DNA from: Methylophilaceae bacterium
GTDB taxonomy: Bacteria > Pseudomonadota > Gammaproteobacteria > Burkholderiales > Methylophilaceae
Direction of reading: 5' to 3'
DNA: 64,000 nucleotides
Assembly: GCA_028342535.1 (NCBI GenBank)
Contig: JAOLWQ010000004.1
Location: forward strand, 37,390 to 101,389
Shown: positions 10,058 to 20,412 of the stretch, one piece after another
How positions within the stretch are numbered: position 1 is the first letter of the stretch
Layout: the number at the start of each line of letters is the position of its first letter
Translations under genes and position numbers: made by a program
Notes under the pieces: model-generated
What the model was told of the DNA's origin: nothing
Databases searched by the model: none
The model's input: the letters and a program-made list of their open reading frames with translations, nothing else

Positions 10058-10696
10058 ATGGCTAAAATAAATGTATTATTAGTAGATGATCATTCAGTAG
10101 TTAGAATGGGATTTAAAATGTTAATCGAGAATGAATCAGATATGGCAGTTATTTGTGAAGCCGAATCTGGTGAGTTAGGAATCACAGCATTTAAAGAGCA
10201 TAAACCAAGTATCGTTATTATGGATATAACAATGCCAGGCATGGGTGGCCTTGATGCAATCGAAAGAATTATTGCATTCGACAAAAAAGCTAAAATTTTA
10301 GTGTTATCAGCTCATGAAGATTCAGTTCATCCCAAACGCGCATTAAGTGCCGGAGCTTTAGGTTATCTAACAAAACGAAGTGCAGCAGAGGAGTTAATTA
10401 AGGCTATTAGGTCTGTAAACAGTGGAACAAAATATCTTGAGCCAGTAATAGCTCAACAAATGGCAATAACCCAAATATCTGGAGAAAATAATCCTGTAGA
10501 AATTTTATCTGATAGAGAGTTTGAGGTATTTATGGACCTTGCAAAAGGTAAAAGTACAAATGAGATAGCTAATACGATGTGTTTAAGCCCAAGAACGGTC
10601 GGAACACATCTTTACAATATTAAACAAAAACTAAATGCTAATAACTCTGCTGAAATAGCATTAATTGCAATTAGGTGCGGACTTCTAGAGCCATAA
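10058..10696 (+). CDS. NarL/FixJ-family response regulator
   Basis: The 212-residue protein has an N-terminal receiver domain (about 1-120) with acidic pocket D10/D11, phospho-acceptor D56 in IVIMDITMPG, a conserved Ser/Thr in LVLSAHED and Lys in YLTKRSAAEE. A C-terminal LuxR-type helix-turn-helix (about 148-205) carries LSDREFEVFMDLAKGKSTNEIA and LSPRTVGTHLYNIKQKL. It is five bases downstream of its kinase, so the two are almost certainly one operon. Its stop abuts the stop of the convergent EamA gene with no spacer. DNA targets are unknown; the palindrome upstream of the operon is a candidate. Confidence 0.94.
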   Translation: MAKINVLLVDDHSVVRMGFKMLIENESDMAVICEAESGELGITAFKEHKPSIVIMDITMPGMGGLDAIERIIAFDKKAKILVLSAHEDSVHPKRALSAGALGYLTKRSAAEELIKAIRSVNSGTKYLEPVIAQQMAITQISGENNPVEILSDREFEVFMDLAKGKSTNEIANTMCLSPRTVGTHLYNIKQKLNANNSAEIALIAIRCGLLEP

Positions 10697-11539
10697 TTAT
10701 TTTTTTGATGCATATACACCACTAATAATAATAAACAATATTCCTAAAGTAGTCTGCGAATCTATAAATTCATCAAACCAAACTACACCAATTATCGTTG
10801 CAAAAATTATGGTTAGGTAAGATAAACCTGCATTTCCAAGAGTATTCCCAACATGGTAAGCTTTAGTGATTGCAATTTGGGCAATGGTAGCGCTTACGCC
10901 AAGTCCAAGAAAAATTAGTGCATGTTCAAATTGAATAATATGTATTTCACCAAAGAACATAATAGATCCAGAGCAGATTGTTGATATCAGAGTAAAATAA
11001 AATATAGTCCTTAAGACTGGCTCTTTAAGTTGCCCAAGTTGAGTTACAAAAAGATACGCCATAGCCGCACCTAAGCCTGAAATAAGACCAATTAACCCGG
11101 CAAAATAATTCTGATTTTCAAATGTGGGCTTGAGTATGAAAAAAACTCCTACAAATCCGATTGCCACAGCTAAAAAAAGCCATTTTTTGATTCTCCTTTT
11201 TAAAATGAAAGGCATAAGCAACCCTAAAAATATGGGAGAAGTATAGTTCAACGATATCGCGGTACTTAGTGGAAGATGATTAATAGCATAAAAAAAGAAT
11301 AACAAAGAGATGAACCCAATTGATGATCGAGTTAAATGTAATTTCATATAATTCGATGAATATGAAACATCATTCCACCTCATTATAGCTATTATAAAAA
11401 ATAAGCTTATTGATGAGCGATAAAAAACTAATTCAGTTGGTGTGAAACTTTCACCGCCCAACTTAACAAAAGTACCCATTAGTGCAAAGAAGATAGTTGC
11501 AATTATCATCCAGATAACACCTTGGTGAAAGACAAACAT
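10697..11539 (-). CDS. EamA/DMT-family inner-membrane transporter
   Basis: The 280-residue hydrophobic protein has about ten predicted transmembrane helices arranged as two EamA repeats (about 8-135 and 145-275), the fold of the drug/metabolite transporter superfamily (RhaT/YdcZ-like). Typical elements are the EamA opening GVIWMIIATIFFALMGTFVKL, here with F for the usual aromatic positions, and the mid-repeat SLNYTSPIFLGLL. The substrate is not identifiable. It is an isolated leftward gene converging on the response regulator with zero spacing. Confidence 0.85.
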   Translation of the reverse strand: MFVFHQGVIWMIIATIFFALMGTFVKLGGESFTPTELVFYRSSISLFFIIAIMRWNDVSYSSNYMKLHLTRSSIGFISLLFFFYAINHLPLSTAISLNYTSPIFLGLLMPFILKRRIKKWLFLAVAIGFVGVFFILKPTFENQNYFAGLIGLISGLGAAMAYLFVTQLGQLKEPVLRTIFYFTLISTICSGSIMFFGEIHIIQFEHALIFLGLGVSATIAQIAITKAYHVGNTLGNAGLSYLTIIFATIIGVVWFDEFIDSQTTLGILFIIISGVYASKK

Positions 11540-11667
11540 AATTAGATTCTCAGAAAATTAGATAAGTACGTTATTTTAAATTGGTAAATTAAGATGAATA
11601 CTTTAAATATTTCATGTAAAATAACGCTTTTACAGAATATAACATCTTACATTAGGAGTGTTGGTTT
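11540..11667. promoter_or_regulatory. Intergenic region with a 9-bp inverted repeat upstream of the PuuD-like gene
   Basis: This 128-bp gap separates divergent genes. CGTTATTTT at 11569-11577 is repeated in inverted form as AAAATAACG at 11618-11626, with 40 bases between. The ribosome-binding site TAGGAG lies about 10 bases before the ATG at 11668. The repeat could be a split operator or the base of a loop; I cannot tell. Confidence 0.3.
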
Positions 11668-12279
11668 ATGAAAAATCCATTAGATTCAATCAAAGGTACA
11701 ATTATTGCAGGCTTAGTGCTGATATTAATTTCTCTCGTTTATCTTGATTGGGGTGAATTAAGTACGACCGGATTGCTCGGGGACGCGAGCTCTGCTTATT
11801 ATGGATTTATGAGATTTTTTCATGTGATAGCCGGCACAGCATGGATCGGTCTTTTATATTATTTTAATTTTGTACAAGTACCTGCTTTAAAAGATGCAGC
11901 AGCTGACGGTACGGGCGCAGGAATAACAAAGCACGTTGCTCCTTTAGCACTTTTATGGTTTAGATGGGCGGCTCTAGCTACATGGCTTGCTGGCGCAGCT
12001 TTATTAGGATCAAGTTTTACTGATACATTTTTGCTAAGTGATGGTTATGAAGCTATAGGTATCGGTTCTTGGATGGGAACAATTATGTTGTTTAATGTAT
12101 GGGGCTTAATTTGGCCAAATCAGCAAAAGATACTAGGAATGAAAAAAGCTACTGATGATGAAAAAGTAAAAGCAAGACGAGTAGCACTTTTAGCGTCAAG
12201 AACTAATACTATGTTATCAATACCAATGTTACTTCTGATGACTAATGGACTTTCTCATCGAGCATTGCTTGGTTTATAA
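11668..12279 (+). CDS. Membrane protein of the urate-hydroxylase (PuuD) N-terminal-like family
   Basis: The 203-residue protein has four to five transmembrane helices (about 12-27, 45-70, 90-115, 130-150, 180-200). It has the family-like motif FFHVIAGTAWIGLLYYFNF, with an intramembrane histidine followed by W-IG. Many betaproteobacteria carry such short proteins annotated as 'urate hydroxylase PuuD'. True PuuD is longer and ends in a cytochrome c domain with CXXCH, which is absent here. No purine-catabolism genes are nearby, so urate oxidation should not be assumed. It is followed by a strong terminator and is probably a single-gene transcript. Confidence 0.75.
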   Translation: MKNPLDSIKGTIIAGLVLILISLVYLDWGELSTTGLLGDASSAYYGFMRFFHVIAGTAWIGLLYYFNFVQVPALKDAAADGTGAGITKHVAPLALLWFRWAALATWLAGAALLGSSFTDTFLLSDGYEAIGIGSWMGTIMLFNVWGLIWPNQQKILGMKKATDDEKVKARRVALLASRTNTMLSIPMLLLMTNGLSHRALLGL

Positions 12280-12296
12280 TATATCTTAAAGGATGC

Positions 12297-12322
12297 AAAG
12301 GCGACTTTAAGTCGCCTTTTTT
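12297..12322 (+). terminator. Rho-independent terminator after the PuuD-like gene
   Basis: AAAGGCGAC (12297-12305), loop TTTAA, GTCGCCTTT (12311-12319), then a run of T to 12322. This is the cleanest intrinsic terminator in the window and separates the PuuD-like gene from the argD operon. Confidence 0.92.
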
Positions 12323-12341
12323 GTTTGTACTATGAAACTTA

Positions 12342-13526
12342 ATGAATAAAAATTTGATGCCTACTTATAGCAGACTTCCTATTTCTTTTGAAAAAGGTAA
12401 GGGAGTGTGGGTGTTTGATAAGAACAAGACTAAATATTTAGATGGCTTATCTGGTATTGCAGTTAATACCTTGGGTCATAATCACCCAGGTCTCGTCAAG
12501 GCCATATCTAATCAAGCTAAAAAATTAATACATATTTCAAATTACTATCATATTGAAGAGCAATCAGTGCTTGCTAATAAATTAGTAAAACTTTCAAAAC
12601 TTTCCTCAGTATTTTTTTGTAATTCTGGTTGCGAGGCAAATGAAGCAGCGATTAAATTAGCAAGGCTTCATGGGCATAAATTAGGTATTGATACCCCAAA
12701 TATTATAGTTATGGAGGGTGGATTTCATGGAAGGACAATGGGTACATTATCTGCGTCTGGTGGAAGAAAATACCAAGCAGGTTTTGAGCCATTAATGTCT
12801 GGATTTATCAGGGTACCTTTTGATAATATCGATTCAATTGAAAAGATTTCAGGTAAAAAAAATAAAGTTTCTGCAATTTTTGTTGAGCCAATACAAGGTG
12901 AGGGAGGGATAAATATACCGAACAATTTTAAGCAGTATTTAAAAAAATTAAGACAGATTTGCAATCAAAATAAATGGTTATTGATTTTTGATGAAGTTCA
13001 ATGTGGAATTGGTAGAACTGGAAAATGGTTTGCTCACCAACATTCATCAGTTAAACCGGATGTCATGACCTTAGCGAAGGGGTTGGGTTCAGGAATGCCG
13101 ATTGGTGCCTGTATTGCAAACAAAACTGCTACTCAACTTATGGAGCCAGGTAAGCACGGCTCAACTTTTGGTGGCAACCCACTAGCATGTTCTGCAGGTA
13201 TTGCGACCTTAAATGCAATTGAAAAAGAATCTTTAATTAAAAATGCTTCTGAACAAGGATTATTGATAGTAAATATATTAAGAAAAGAATTTAAAAATAA
13301 TAAGAATATTGTCTCAATAAGATCTTTAGGGCTTATGATTGGCATTGAGCTTAGATCACCTTGTAGTAAGTGTGTAAATATTGCGTTAGAAAAAAAACTT
13401 TTAATTAATGTTACTGCAGAGAATGTTATAAGACTTCTCCCACCATTGATTATAAACAAAACAGAAGCTAAATTGCTAGCTGATAGATTAACCAATGTAA
13501 TTAAAACTTTCTTAAATAATTTATGA
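12342..13526 (+). CDS. argD: Acetylornithine aminotransferase (PLP)
   Basis: ArgD transfers an amino group to N-acetylglutamate semialdehyde in arginine synthesis, and often also acts in lysine synthesis. The 394-residue class III aminotransferase has CNSGCEANEAAIKLAR (PLP phosphate site), FDEVQCGIGRTG (Asp binding the pyridine N) and LAKGLGSGMPIGAC (Schiff-base Lys, about residue 247). HGSTFGGNPLACSAG follows. The stop overlaps the argF start by four bases (ATGA), a sign of translational coupling in an argD-argF-argG operon. Confidence 0.95.
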   Translation: MNKNLMPTYSRLPISFEKGKGVWVFDKNKTKYLDGLSGIAVNTLGHNHPGLVKAISNQAKKLIHISNYYHIEEQSVLANKLVKLSKLSSVFFCNSGCEANEAAIKLARLHGHKLGIDTPNIIVMEGGFHGRTMGTLSASGGRKYQAGFEPLMSGFIRVPFDNIDSIEKISGKKNKVSAIFVEPIQGEGGINIPNNFKQYLKKLRQICNQNKWLLIFDEVQCGIGRTGKWFAHQHSSVKPDVMTLAKGLGSGMPIGACIANKTATQLMEPGKHGSTFGGNPLACSAGIATLNAIEKESLIKNASEQGLLIVNILRKEFKNNKNIVSIRSLGLMIGIELRSPCSKCVNIALEKKLLINVTAENVIRLLPPLIINKTEAKLLADRLTNVIKTFLNNL

Positions 13527-14443
13527 ATAAGATAAAACATTTTTTGCAATTCAATGATTTTGAAAGAGAAGAAATTGATCTTTTATTCGATAAAACAAAG
13601 TGGATAAAAGATCAGTATAAATCTTATAAAAAATATTTGCCTTTGGAAGATAGAACTCTTGTTATGATCTTTGAGAAGGCAAGTACAAGAACTAGACTTT
13701 CATTTGAAGCAGGAATGCATCAATTAGGAGGTACTGGTATATATTTAAACACAAGAGACTCTCAATTGGGAAGAGGTGAGCCAGTTGAGGACGCGGCGCA
13801 GGTAATATCAAGAATGTGTGATGCAGTTATGATTAGAACTTTTGAGCAAGATATAATTCAGAGGTTTGCAAAAAACTCAAGAGTACCTGTTATCAATGGA
13901 CTTACTAATGAATACCACCCTTGTCAGATTCTTGCAGATATCTTCACCTTCATCGAGAAGAGAGGCTCTATTCAAGGCAAGACCGTTGCTTGGATTGGTG
14001 ATTCTAATAATGTTTGTAATACATGGCTTCAAGCTGCAGAATTACTTGATTTCAATGTGCATGTGTCAACACCCAAAGGATATGAGGTTGAAGTTGAAAG
14101 AGCTGGTTTATATGATGATAAGCACTTCGAAGAATTTGAAGACCCAATGGATGCAGCAAAAGATGCTGACATTGTTACAACTGACGTATGGACTAGTATG
14201 GGTTTTGAATCAGAAAAAAAAGAGAGAATAAAAGACTTTACTGACTGGCAGGTTGATAGAGATATGATGGAGATTGCTGGGAAAGATGCATTGTTTATGC
14301 ATTGCCTTCCTGCGCATAGAGGTGAAGAGGTAACTGCAGATGTGATTGATGGATCGCACAGTGTCGTTTGGGAAGAAGCAGAAAATAGACTTCATATTCA
14401 AAAAGCTCTTTTAGAATATTTGATATTAGGAAAAATTAAATGA
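13523..14443 (+). CDS. argF: Ornithine carbamoyltransferase
   Basis: It makes citrulline from ornithine and carbamoyl phosphate. The 306 residues include the carbamoyl-phosphate loop [17 protein letters not shown] (about 52-68), [11 protein letters not shown] (about 130) and the ornithine site [11 protein letters not shown] (about 256). The length is typical for the anabolic form. The start overlaps argD and the stop overlaps argG by four bases. Confidence 0.97.
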   Translation: MNKIKHFLQFNDFEREEIDLLFDKTKWIKDQYKSYKKYLPLEDRTLVMIFEKASTRTRLSFEAGMHQLGGTGIYLNTRDSQLGRGEPVEDAAQVISRMCDAVMIRTFEQDIIQRFAKNSRVPVINGLTNEYHPCQILADIFTFIEKRGSIQGKTVAWIGDSNNVCNTWLQAAELLDFNVHVSTPKGYEVEVERAGLYDDKHFEEFEDPMDAAKDADIVTTDVWTSMGFESEKKERIKDFTDWQVDRDMMEIAGKDALFMHCLPAHRGEEVTADVIDGSHSVVWEEAENRLHIQKALLEYLILGKIK

Positions 14444-15657
14444 TAAAAGATGTAAAGAAAATTGTACTTGCATACTCTGGAGGTTTAGACACATCAGTAA
14501 TTTTGAAGTGGCTTCAGCAAAAATACCAATGTGAAGTTGTTACTTTTACAGCTGATTTAGGACAAGGTGAAGAAATTGAGCCTGCTAGAGAAAAAGCAAA
14601 GGCTGCTGGGGTTAAAGAAATTTTTATTGAAGATTTAAGAGAGGAATTTGTTAGGGATTTTGTTTTTCCAATGTTCAGAGCAAATACGGTTTATGAGGGC
14701 GATTATCTCCTTGGAACTTCAATAGCAAGGCCACTAATAGCAAAAAGATTAATTGAAATTGCAAAAGAAACGGATAGTAATAGTATTGCTCATGGTTCAA
14801 CAGGCAAGGGAAATGATCAAGTTAGGTTTGAATTAGGAGCTTATGCTTTAAATCCAGATATTAAGATTATTGCACCTTGGAGAGAATGGGATCTTTTGAG
14901 TAGAGAAAAATTAATTAAATTTGCTCAGGACAATAATATACCAGTAGATATGAAACATAAGGATGGAGGAAGTCCTTATAGTATGGATGCTAATCTTTTA
15001 CATATTTCTTATGAGGGTAGAGATTTAGAGGACCCCTCTGTAACGCCCGAAGAGAGTATGTGGAGGTGGACTAATAGCCTAAAGAGTGCACCAGATAACC
15101 CAGAAGAAATAACTATTGAGTTTAAAAATGGCGATCCTGTAGGGTTAAATGGTAAAAATCTTAAATCGCACGAAATTCTTCATCAATTAAATAAAATTGG
15201 TGGGAATCATGGTGTAGGTAGACTGGATTTAGTTGAAAATAGATTTGTTGGAATGAAGTCGAGAGGTTGTTACGAAACTCCTGGTGGTGCTATTTTATTA
15301 AAAGCACATCGAGCAATAGAGTCATTAACTTTGGATAGGGAGGAAGCACATTTAAAAGATGAGTTAATGCCTAAATATGCTTCATTAATTTATAACGGAT
15401 TTTGGTGGGCGCCAGAAAGATTAGCTCTTCAAGCTCTAATTGATACTACTCAAGTCAAGGTTAATGGGTGGGTTAAAATAAGTTTATACAAAGGAAACGT
15501 TACTATTTTAGGTAGAGATAGTGATAATTCATTATTCGACTCAAATATAGCAACATTTGAGGATGATAGAGGAGCTTATGATCAAAAAGATGCAGAAGGA
15601 TTTATCAAAATAAATGCATTAAGAATGAGGATAGCAGCAAAAAAAATTAAAAAGTAA
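14440..15657 (+). CDS. argG: Argininosuccinate synthase
   Basis: It joins citrulline and aspartate using ATP. The 405-residue protein opens with the PP-loop ATP motif [15 protein letters not shown] and has the family signatures [13 protein letters not shown] (about residue 115) and [14 protein letters not shown]. The length matches the type I family. argH is not in the window, so the last step of arginine synthesis must be encoded elsewhere. Confidence 0.98.
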   Translation: MIKDVKKIVLAYSGGLDTSVILKWLQQKYQCEVVTFTADLGQGEEIEPAREKAKAAGVKEIFIEDLREEFVRDFVFPMFRANTVYEGDYLLGTSIARPLIAKRLIEIAKETDSNSIAHGSTGKGNDQVRFELGAYALNPDIKIIAPWREWDLLSREKLIKFAQDNNIPVDMKHKDGGSPYSMDANLLHISYEGRDLEDPSVTPEESMWRWTNSLKSAPDNPEEITIEFKNGDPVGLNGKNLKSHEILHQLNKIGGNHGVGRLDLVENRFVGMKSRGCYETPGGAILLKAHRAIESLTLDREEAHLKDELMPKYASLIYNGFWWAPERLALQALIDTTQVKVNGWVKISLYKGNVTILGRDSDNSLFDSNIATFEDDRGAYDQKDAEGFIKINALRMRIAAKKIKK

Positions 15658-15673
15658 ATTAGAGGAATTTAAC

Positions 15674-16168
15674 ATGCCTACATTTGACATAACATCAGAA
15701 GCAAATATAGTAAATATTAAGAATGCTGTTGATGTATCTATGAGAATGATTGATAACCGCTACGACTTTAAGGGGACCACTGCTAAAGTCGAGTTTATGG
15801 AGAAGGAAATGATTATTAACTTATTTGGTGATTCTGAATTTCAATTAAATCAAATTAAAGATATTTTATTTCCCACAATGGAAAAAAAAGAAGCTGATAG
15901 TTCAAAGAGGATTACTGCTGAAACTATTGAATCAGTTTCTGGAAATAAATCTAAGCAAATATTAAAAATTAAGAATGGGATAGATATAGATTTGGCCAAA
16001 CAAATTGTTAAAACAATAAAAGAGTCAAAAAGTAAAACACAGGCTAGCATTCAAGGAGATGCAGTAAGGGTTTCAGGTGGCAAGCGAGATATACTCCAAG
16101 AATGCATTTCCTTAGTAAAATCAAAACATACGGACTTCCCCTTGAGTTTCGGTAACTTTCGGGATTAG
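15674..16168 (+). CDS. yajQ: YajQ-family nucleotide-binding protein
   Basis: The 164-residue UPF0234/YajQ protein begins MPTFDITSEANIVNIKNAVD, has YDFKGTTAKVEF (about 31-42) and ends in the typical SFGNFRD. The family is two ferredoxin-like folds and binds nucleotides or RNA; some members bind cyclic di-GMP. AGAGGAATTT before the ATG supplies a ribosome-binding site. It sits between argG and leuC with 4-16 base gaps and is likely part of the same long transcript. Confidence 0.95.
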   Translation: MPTFDITSEANIVNIKNAVDVSMRMIDNRYDFKGTTAKVEFMEKEMIINLFGDSEFQLNQIKDILFPTMEKKEADSSKRITAETIESVSGNKSKQILKIKNGIDIDLAKQIVKTIKESKSKTQASIQGDAVRVSGGKRDILQECISLVKSKHTDFPLSFGNFRD

Positions 16169-16172
16169 TTGA

Positions 16173-17573
16173 GTGGGAATATCTCTTTATGAAAAAGTGT
16201 TTAATCGGCATGTTGTTCGAAAGGAGACCGATACTTATTTATTATATATAGATAGACATTTAGTTCATGAAGTTACAAGCCCTCAAGCGTTTGAAGGAAT
16301 TCGTATGGCAAATAGAGAAATTTGGAGTAAAAATTCTATTCTTGCTGTTCCTGATCATAACGTTCCAACAACTGACAGAAATATTCAAATTGAAGATCCT
16401 ATTTCGAAAATTCAAGTAGATACACTCGATAAAAATTGCGAAGAGTTTGATTTACTTCAATTCAAAATGAATGATCAACGTCAAGGAATTGTGCATGTTG
16501 TTGGCCCAGAACAAGGGTCAACATTGCCAGGTATGACTATTGTATGCGGCGATTCTCATACTAGTACTCATGGTGCATTTGGTGCAATAGCTATGGGAAT
16601 TGGCACCTCAGAAGTTGAGCATGTTTTAGCAACCCAGTGCTTAATAGTGAATAAATTTAAAACAATGAGAATTATTGTAAATGGCGACCTTCAAAATAGT
16701 GTCACAGCAAAAGATATTGCTTTATCGATAATTGGCAAAATTGGCACTGCTGGCGGAAATGGCCATGCGATTGAATTTTCAGGAACTACAATAGAATCAC
16801 TATCCATGGAAGGGAGAATGACACTTTGCAATATGGCTATTGAGGCAGGGTCAAGGGTTGGCTTAATAGGGGTTGATAATAAAACTATTGAGTACATTAA
16901 AGACAAACCACTAGCCCCTAAAGGGGAGTTATGGGAAAAAGCTAAAAAAGATTGGTTAGATTTAGTAAGTGATGAAGATGCAAAATTTGATTCTGAAATT
17001 GAAATTGATGGAAGCTTAATTGAACCTCAAGTTACCTGGGGTACTTCGCCTGAGATGGTTGCAAGCATTACAAGTAAAATTCCAAATCCAGTTAATTGTA
17101 AAGATAAAACCGTAACTTCTAGTTATGAAATAGCATTAAAATATATGGATTTAAAACCTGAGACACCAATCAATCAAATCTCTATTGATAAAGTCTTCAT
17201 TGGCTCTTGTACTAATTCTAGAATTGAGGATTTAAGGGCTGCTGCAGATATTGTGGGAACAAAAAAAATTGCGAAAAATATAAAATTAGCGTTAGTTGTT
17301 CCAGGTTCTGGTTTGGTCAAAATACAAGCTGAATTAGAGGGTTTAGACAAAATTTTTAAAAGCGCTGGATTCGAGTGGCGTGAACCAGGATGCTCAATGT
17401 GCTTAGCAATGAATGCGGATAAACTGGGGAATGGTGAAAGATGTGCATCGACGTCTAATAGAAATTTTGAAGGAAGGCAGGGTCAAGGTGGGAGAACTCA
17501 CTTAGTGAGTCCACAAATGGCAGCAGCAGCAGCTATCTATGGAAAATTTATTGATATTAGAGAACTTAATTAA
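16173..17573 (+). CDS. leuC: 3-isopropylmalate dehydratase, large subunit
   Basis: It isomerises isopropylmalate with LeuD in leucine synthesis. The 466 residues carry [13 protein letters not shown] (first cluster Cys region), [16 protein letters not shown] (about 345) and [11 protein letters not shown] (about 405), together giving the three Cys ligands of a 4Fe-4S cluster. Translation begins at GTG four bases after the yajQ stop; the first residues [15 protein letters not shown] match the usual N-terminus, which supports this start. It overlaps leuD by one base. Confidence 0.97.
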   Translation: MGISLYEKVFNRHVVRKETDTYLLYIDRHLVHEVTSPQAFEGIRMANREIWSKNSILAVPDHNVPTTDRNIQIEDPISKIQVDTLDKNCEEFDLLQFKMNDQRQGIVHVVGPEQGSTLPGMTIVCGDSHTSTHGAFGAIAMGIGTSEVEHVLATQCLIVNKFKTMRIIVNGDLQNSVTAKDIALSIIGKIGTAGGNGHAIEFSGTTIESLSMEGRMTLCNMAIEAGSRVGLIGVDNKTIEYIKDKPLAPKGELWEKAKKDWLDLVSDEDAKFDSEIEIDGSLIEPQVTWGTSPEMVASITSKIPNPVNCKDKTVTSSYEIALKYMDLKPETPINQISIDKVFIGSCTNSRIEDLRAAADIVGTKKIAKNIKLALVVPGSGLVKIQAELEGLDKIFKSAGFEWREPGCSMCLAMNADKLGNGERCASTSNRNFEGRQGQGGRTHLVSPQMAAAAAIYGKFIDIRELN

Positions 17574-18211
17574 TGGAGCCGTTAAATTTACATAAAGGCA
17601 TTGTAATACCTTTGGATAGAGCAAATGTAGACACAGATGCAATAATTCCAAAGCAGTTTTTAAAATCTATCAAGAAATCTGGATTTGGTCCTAACTTATT
17701 TGATGAGTGGCGTTACTTAGATCATGGAGAGCCAGGTCTAGATAATTCAAAAAGAAAAATTAATAAAGATTTTGTTTTGAATTTAGCTAGATATAAAAAT
17801 GGATCAATCCTTATTGCAAGAGAGAATTTTGGGTGCGGTTCGAGCAGAGAGCATGCTCCATGGGCACTCTTAGATTTTGGAATTAGAGTTGTAATAGCCT
17901 CAAGTTTTGCCGATATATTTTATGGAAATTGTTTTAAAAATGGCATCCTTCCAATTACTTTAGAAAAAACTATCATGGATCAAGTGTTCACTAAAGTGCA
18001 AAATAAAGTTGGGTATGAAATAACTGTTAATCTAGAAAAGCAAAAAATATATGACGATAGTGAAATAGCACATTTTGAAATAGATAGTTTTAAGAAATCA
18101 TGCTTAATGGATGGGTTAGATGATATTGGATTAACTCTAAAAAATAAAATTGATATTCAAAATTTTGAAAAAAAATACCAGGAAATTTTTCCTTGGTTAA
18201 AAGGTGGGTGA
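17573..18211 (+). CDS. leuD: 3-isopropylmalate dehydratase, small subunit
   Basis: This is the swivel-domain partner of LeuC. The 212-residue protein has the substrate loop [15 protein letters not shown] (about 82-97) and [14 protein letters not shown] near the N-terminus, both family hallmarks. It follows leuC directly (TAATGG junction) and overlaps or abuts leuB. Confidence 0.97.
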   Translation: MEPLNLHKGIVIPLDRANVDTDAIIPKQFLKSIKKSGFGPNLFDEWRYLDHGEPGLDNSKRKINKDFVLNLARYKNGSILIARENFGCGSSREHAPWALLDFGIRVVIASSFADIFYGNCFKNGILPITLEKTIMDQVFTKVQNKVGYEITVNLEKQKIYDDSEIAHFEIDSFKKSCLMDGLDDIGLTLKNKIDIQNFEKKYQEIFPWLKGG

Positions 18212-18218
18212 AAAAATA

Positions 18219-19280
18219 ATGAAAATTGCAGTCTTACCAGGAGATGGAATAGGCCCAGAAATTATTAATCAAGCTGTAAAAGTTTTAAAAGCCATAAATT
18301 TAGAAGATTGTGTGGAATATGCCCCTATTGGAGGCGCAGGTTTCGATGAATTTAATGACCCCCTTCCAAAATCAACTCTTGATCTAGCTATTTCTGCAGA
18401 CGCAATTTTACTTGGAGCAGTAGGTGATTGGAAATATGATAAATTACCAAGAGATATGAGACCTGAAAGAGGCTTGCTTAGAATTCGAAAATCTTTAAAT
18501 TTATTTGCAAACTTAAGGCCAGCTATTATGTTTTCGGAGTTAATTCACGCCTCAACCTTAAAATCTGAGTTTGTTTCTGATTTAGATATAATGATTATAA
18601 GAGAGTTGACAGGTGATATTTATTTTGGAGAACCAAGAGGTATCAGTAAAAATAAAAAGAATGAACGTGAGGGCTTAAATACGATGCGATATTCTGAACC
18701 TGAGATCATTAGAATTGCTCATGTTGCGTTTAAGACCGCCTTAAAAAGATCAAAAAAATTATGCTCTGTAGATAAAGCAAATGTCTTGGAGGCAACTGAG
18801 CTGTGGAGAGAGGTTGTTATTCAGATAGGGAAAGAGTATCCAGAAGTTGAATTATCTCATATGTACGTTGACAATGCGGCAATGCAATTAGTTAAGAACC
18901 CAAAACAGTTCGACGTTATTGTTACTGGTAATATTTTTGGAGACATATTATCTGATCAAGCTTCGATGTTGACTGGATCTATAGGAATGCTTCCATCTGC
19001 ATCATTGGATGCAAAAAATAAAGGTATGTATGAGCCAAGCCATGGTTCTGCACCAGATATTGCTGGCCAGGATAAAGCTAATCCATTAGCTACTATTTTA
19101 TCGCTAGCAATGATGTTTAAATATACATTTAATGATCAAAACAAATTTAATTTAATAGAAAATGCAGTGAAAAAGACCCTAAATGATGGATTTAGAACAG
19201 AGGATATATTTTCCAAAGGCACCAATCTTGTTGGGTGTGAGGAAATGGGTAATAAAGTTATTGAAAGGTTAGAAGTTTAA
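18219..19280 (+). CDS. leuB: 3-isopropylmalate dehydrogenase
   Basis: It oxidises and decarboxylates isopropylmalate with NAD. I prefer the ATG at 18219 (353 residues, [15 protein letters not shown]) because AAGGTGG lies at good distance before it. A GTG at 18204, inside leuD, would add five residues. Motifs are the NAD/substrate region [14 protein letters not shown] (about 135) and the metal site [25 protein letters not shown] (about 240, shown only in part here as [14 protein letters not shown]). [13 protein letters not shown] is near the C-terminus. Confidence 0.96.
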   Translation: MKIAVLPGDGIGPEIINQAVKVLKAINLEDCVEYAPIGGAGFDEFNDPLPKSTLDLAISADAILLGAVGDWKYDKLPRDMRPERGLLRIRKSLNLFANLRPAIMFSELIHASTLKSEFVSDLDIMIIRELTGDIYFGEPRGISKNKKNEREGLNTMRYSEPEIIRIAHVAFKTALKRSKKLCSVDKANVLEATELWREVVIQIGKEYPEVELSHMYVDNAAMQLVKNPKQFDVIVTGNIFGDILSDQASMLTGSIGMLPSASLDAKNKGMYEPSHGSAPDIAGQDKANPLATILSLAMMFKYTFNDQNKFNLIENAVKKTLNDGFRTEDIFSKGTNLVGCEEMGNKVIERLEV

Positions 19281-19281
19281 T

Positions 19282-20412
19282 ATGAGAAAAGTTGGATTTA
19301 TTGGATGGCGGGGTATGGTTGGTTCAGTTTTGATTAAACGTATGATTGAAGAATCAGATTTTAGTGACTTTGACTCTTATTTTTTTTCTACATCACAAGC
19401 AGGGCAAAAAAATCCTGAATGGAATATAAGTTTTAAAAATGAAACTTTAATTGATGCTTTTGATATTCAGGAATTATCTAAAATGGACATTCTTATGTCC
19501 TGCCAAGGCGGTGAATATACAAGTAAAGTTTTTTCACAATTAAGAAATATAAAGTGGGAAGGGCATTGGATTGATGCGGCATCAACTCTTCGAATGAAAG
19601 AAGATTCATTGATTGTTTTAGATCCTATCAATAAAAAGTCGATTGATAAGGCATACGATTCTGGAATTAAGAACTGGGTTGGTGGTAATTGTACAGTTTC
19701 ATTAATGCTTTTAGCAATAAGCGGATTGTTAGAAAAAAATCTAATAGATTGGGTTTCTTCAATGACTTATCAGGCTGCGAGTGGAGCCGGTGCAAATAAT
19801 ATGAGAGAGTTACTTATCCAAATGGGCCAAATCCATTCCTCAGTATCAGATGATCTTGATGGGCATAATTTAAACATTCTTGATGTCGATAATAAAGCTT
19901 TACAAGCAATGAACTCAGAAAAATTTCAAAAGAGTAATTTTCAGGTACCACTTGCAGGCAATTTAATTCCATGGATTGATGAAGATTTAAATAATGGTCA
20001 GAGCCGTGAAGAGTGGAAGGGGCAATCTGAAACTAATAAAATTTTAGCAATAGACTTTAATCCAATTAAAGTTGATGGTTTATGTGTTCGAATTGCAACA
20101 ATGAGATCACATTGTCAAGCTTTGACATTAAAGCTTAATAAGAATATTCCAATTGAAGAAATAAATGACATAATTGCCAATGGAAATGAATGGATTAAGT
20201 TTATTCCAAACAAAAAAGAACAATCAGTAAACTTATTAAGCCCAGCTCAGGTTTCAGGTAAACTAAATATAGCTGTGGGAAGAGTTAGAAAGTTAGATAT
20301 TGATCAAAATTGTATATCTATTTTTACGGTTGGGGATCAGTTATTATGGGGAGCTGCTGAACCCATCAGGCGAATGTTAAAAATACTTATTAACAAAGGA
20401 AATAGTAAGTAA
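19282..20412 (+). CDS. asd: Aspartate-semialdehyde dehydrogenase
   Basis: It reduces aspartyl phosphate on the route to lysine, threonine and methionine. The 376-residue product is the Gram-negative (long) type: NADP motif GFIGWRGMVGSVLIKRM at the start, catalytic Cys in GGNCTVSLMLLA (about 137), and ATMRSHCQALTLK with the catalytic His. It follows leuB by one base, and the stop overlaps the fimV start. leuB-asd-fimV-truA is a common betaproteobacterial order. Confidence 0.97.
   Translation: MRKVGFIGWRGMVGSVLIKRMIEESDFSDFDSYFFSTSQAGQKNPEWNISFKNETLIDAFDIQELSKMDILMSCQGGEYTSKVFSQLRNIKWEGHWIDAASTLRMKEDSLIVLDPINKKSIDKAYDSGIKNWVGGNCTVSLMLLAISGLLEKNLIDWVSSMTYQAASGAGANNMRELLIQMGQIHSSVSDDLDGHNLNILDVDNKALQAMNSEKFQKSNFQVPLAGNLIPWIDEDLNNGQSREEWKGQSETNKILAIDFNPIKVDGLCVRIATMRSHCQALTLKLNKNIPIEEINDIIANGNEWIKFIPNKKEQSVNLLSPAQVSGKLNIAVGRVRKLDIDQNCISIFTVGDQLLWGAAEPIRRMLKILINKGNSK

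Noticed and set aside
11668..12279. Functional urate hydroxylase (PuuD)
   Set aside because: The cytochrome c domain and any purine-degradation neighbours are missing; only N-domain similarity is visible.
13133..13549. Leftward 138-codon frame opposite argD
   Set aside because: Shadow of argD; composition and lack of motif do not support a gene.
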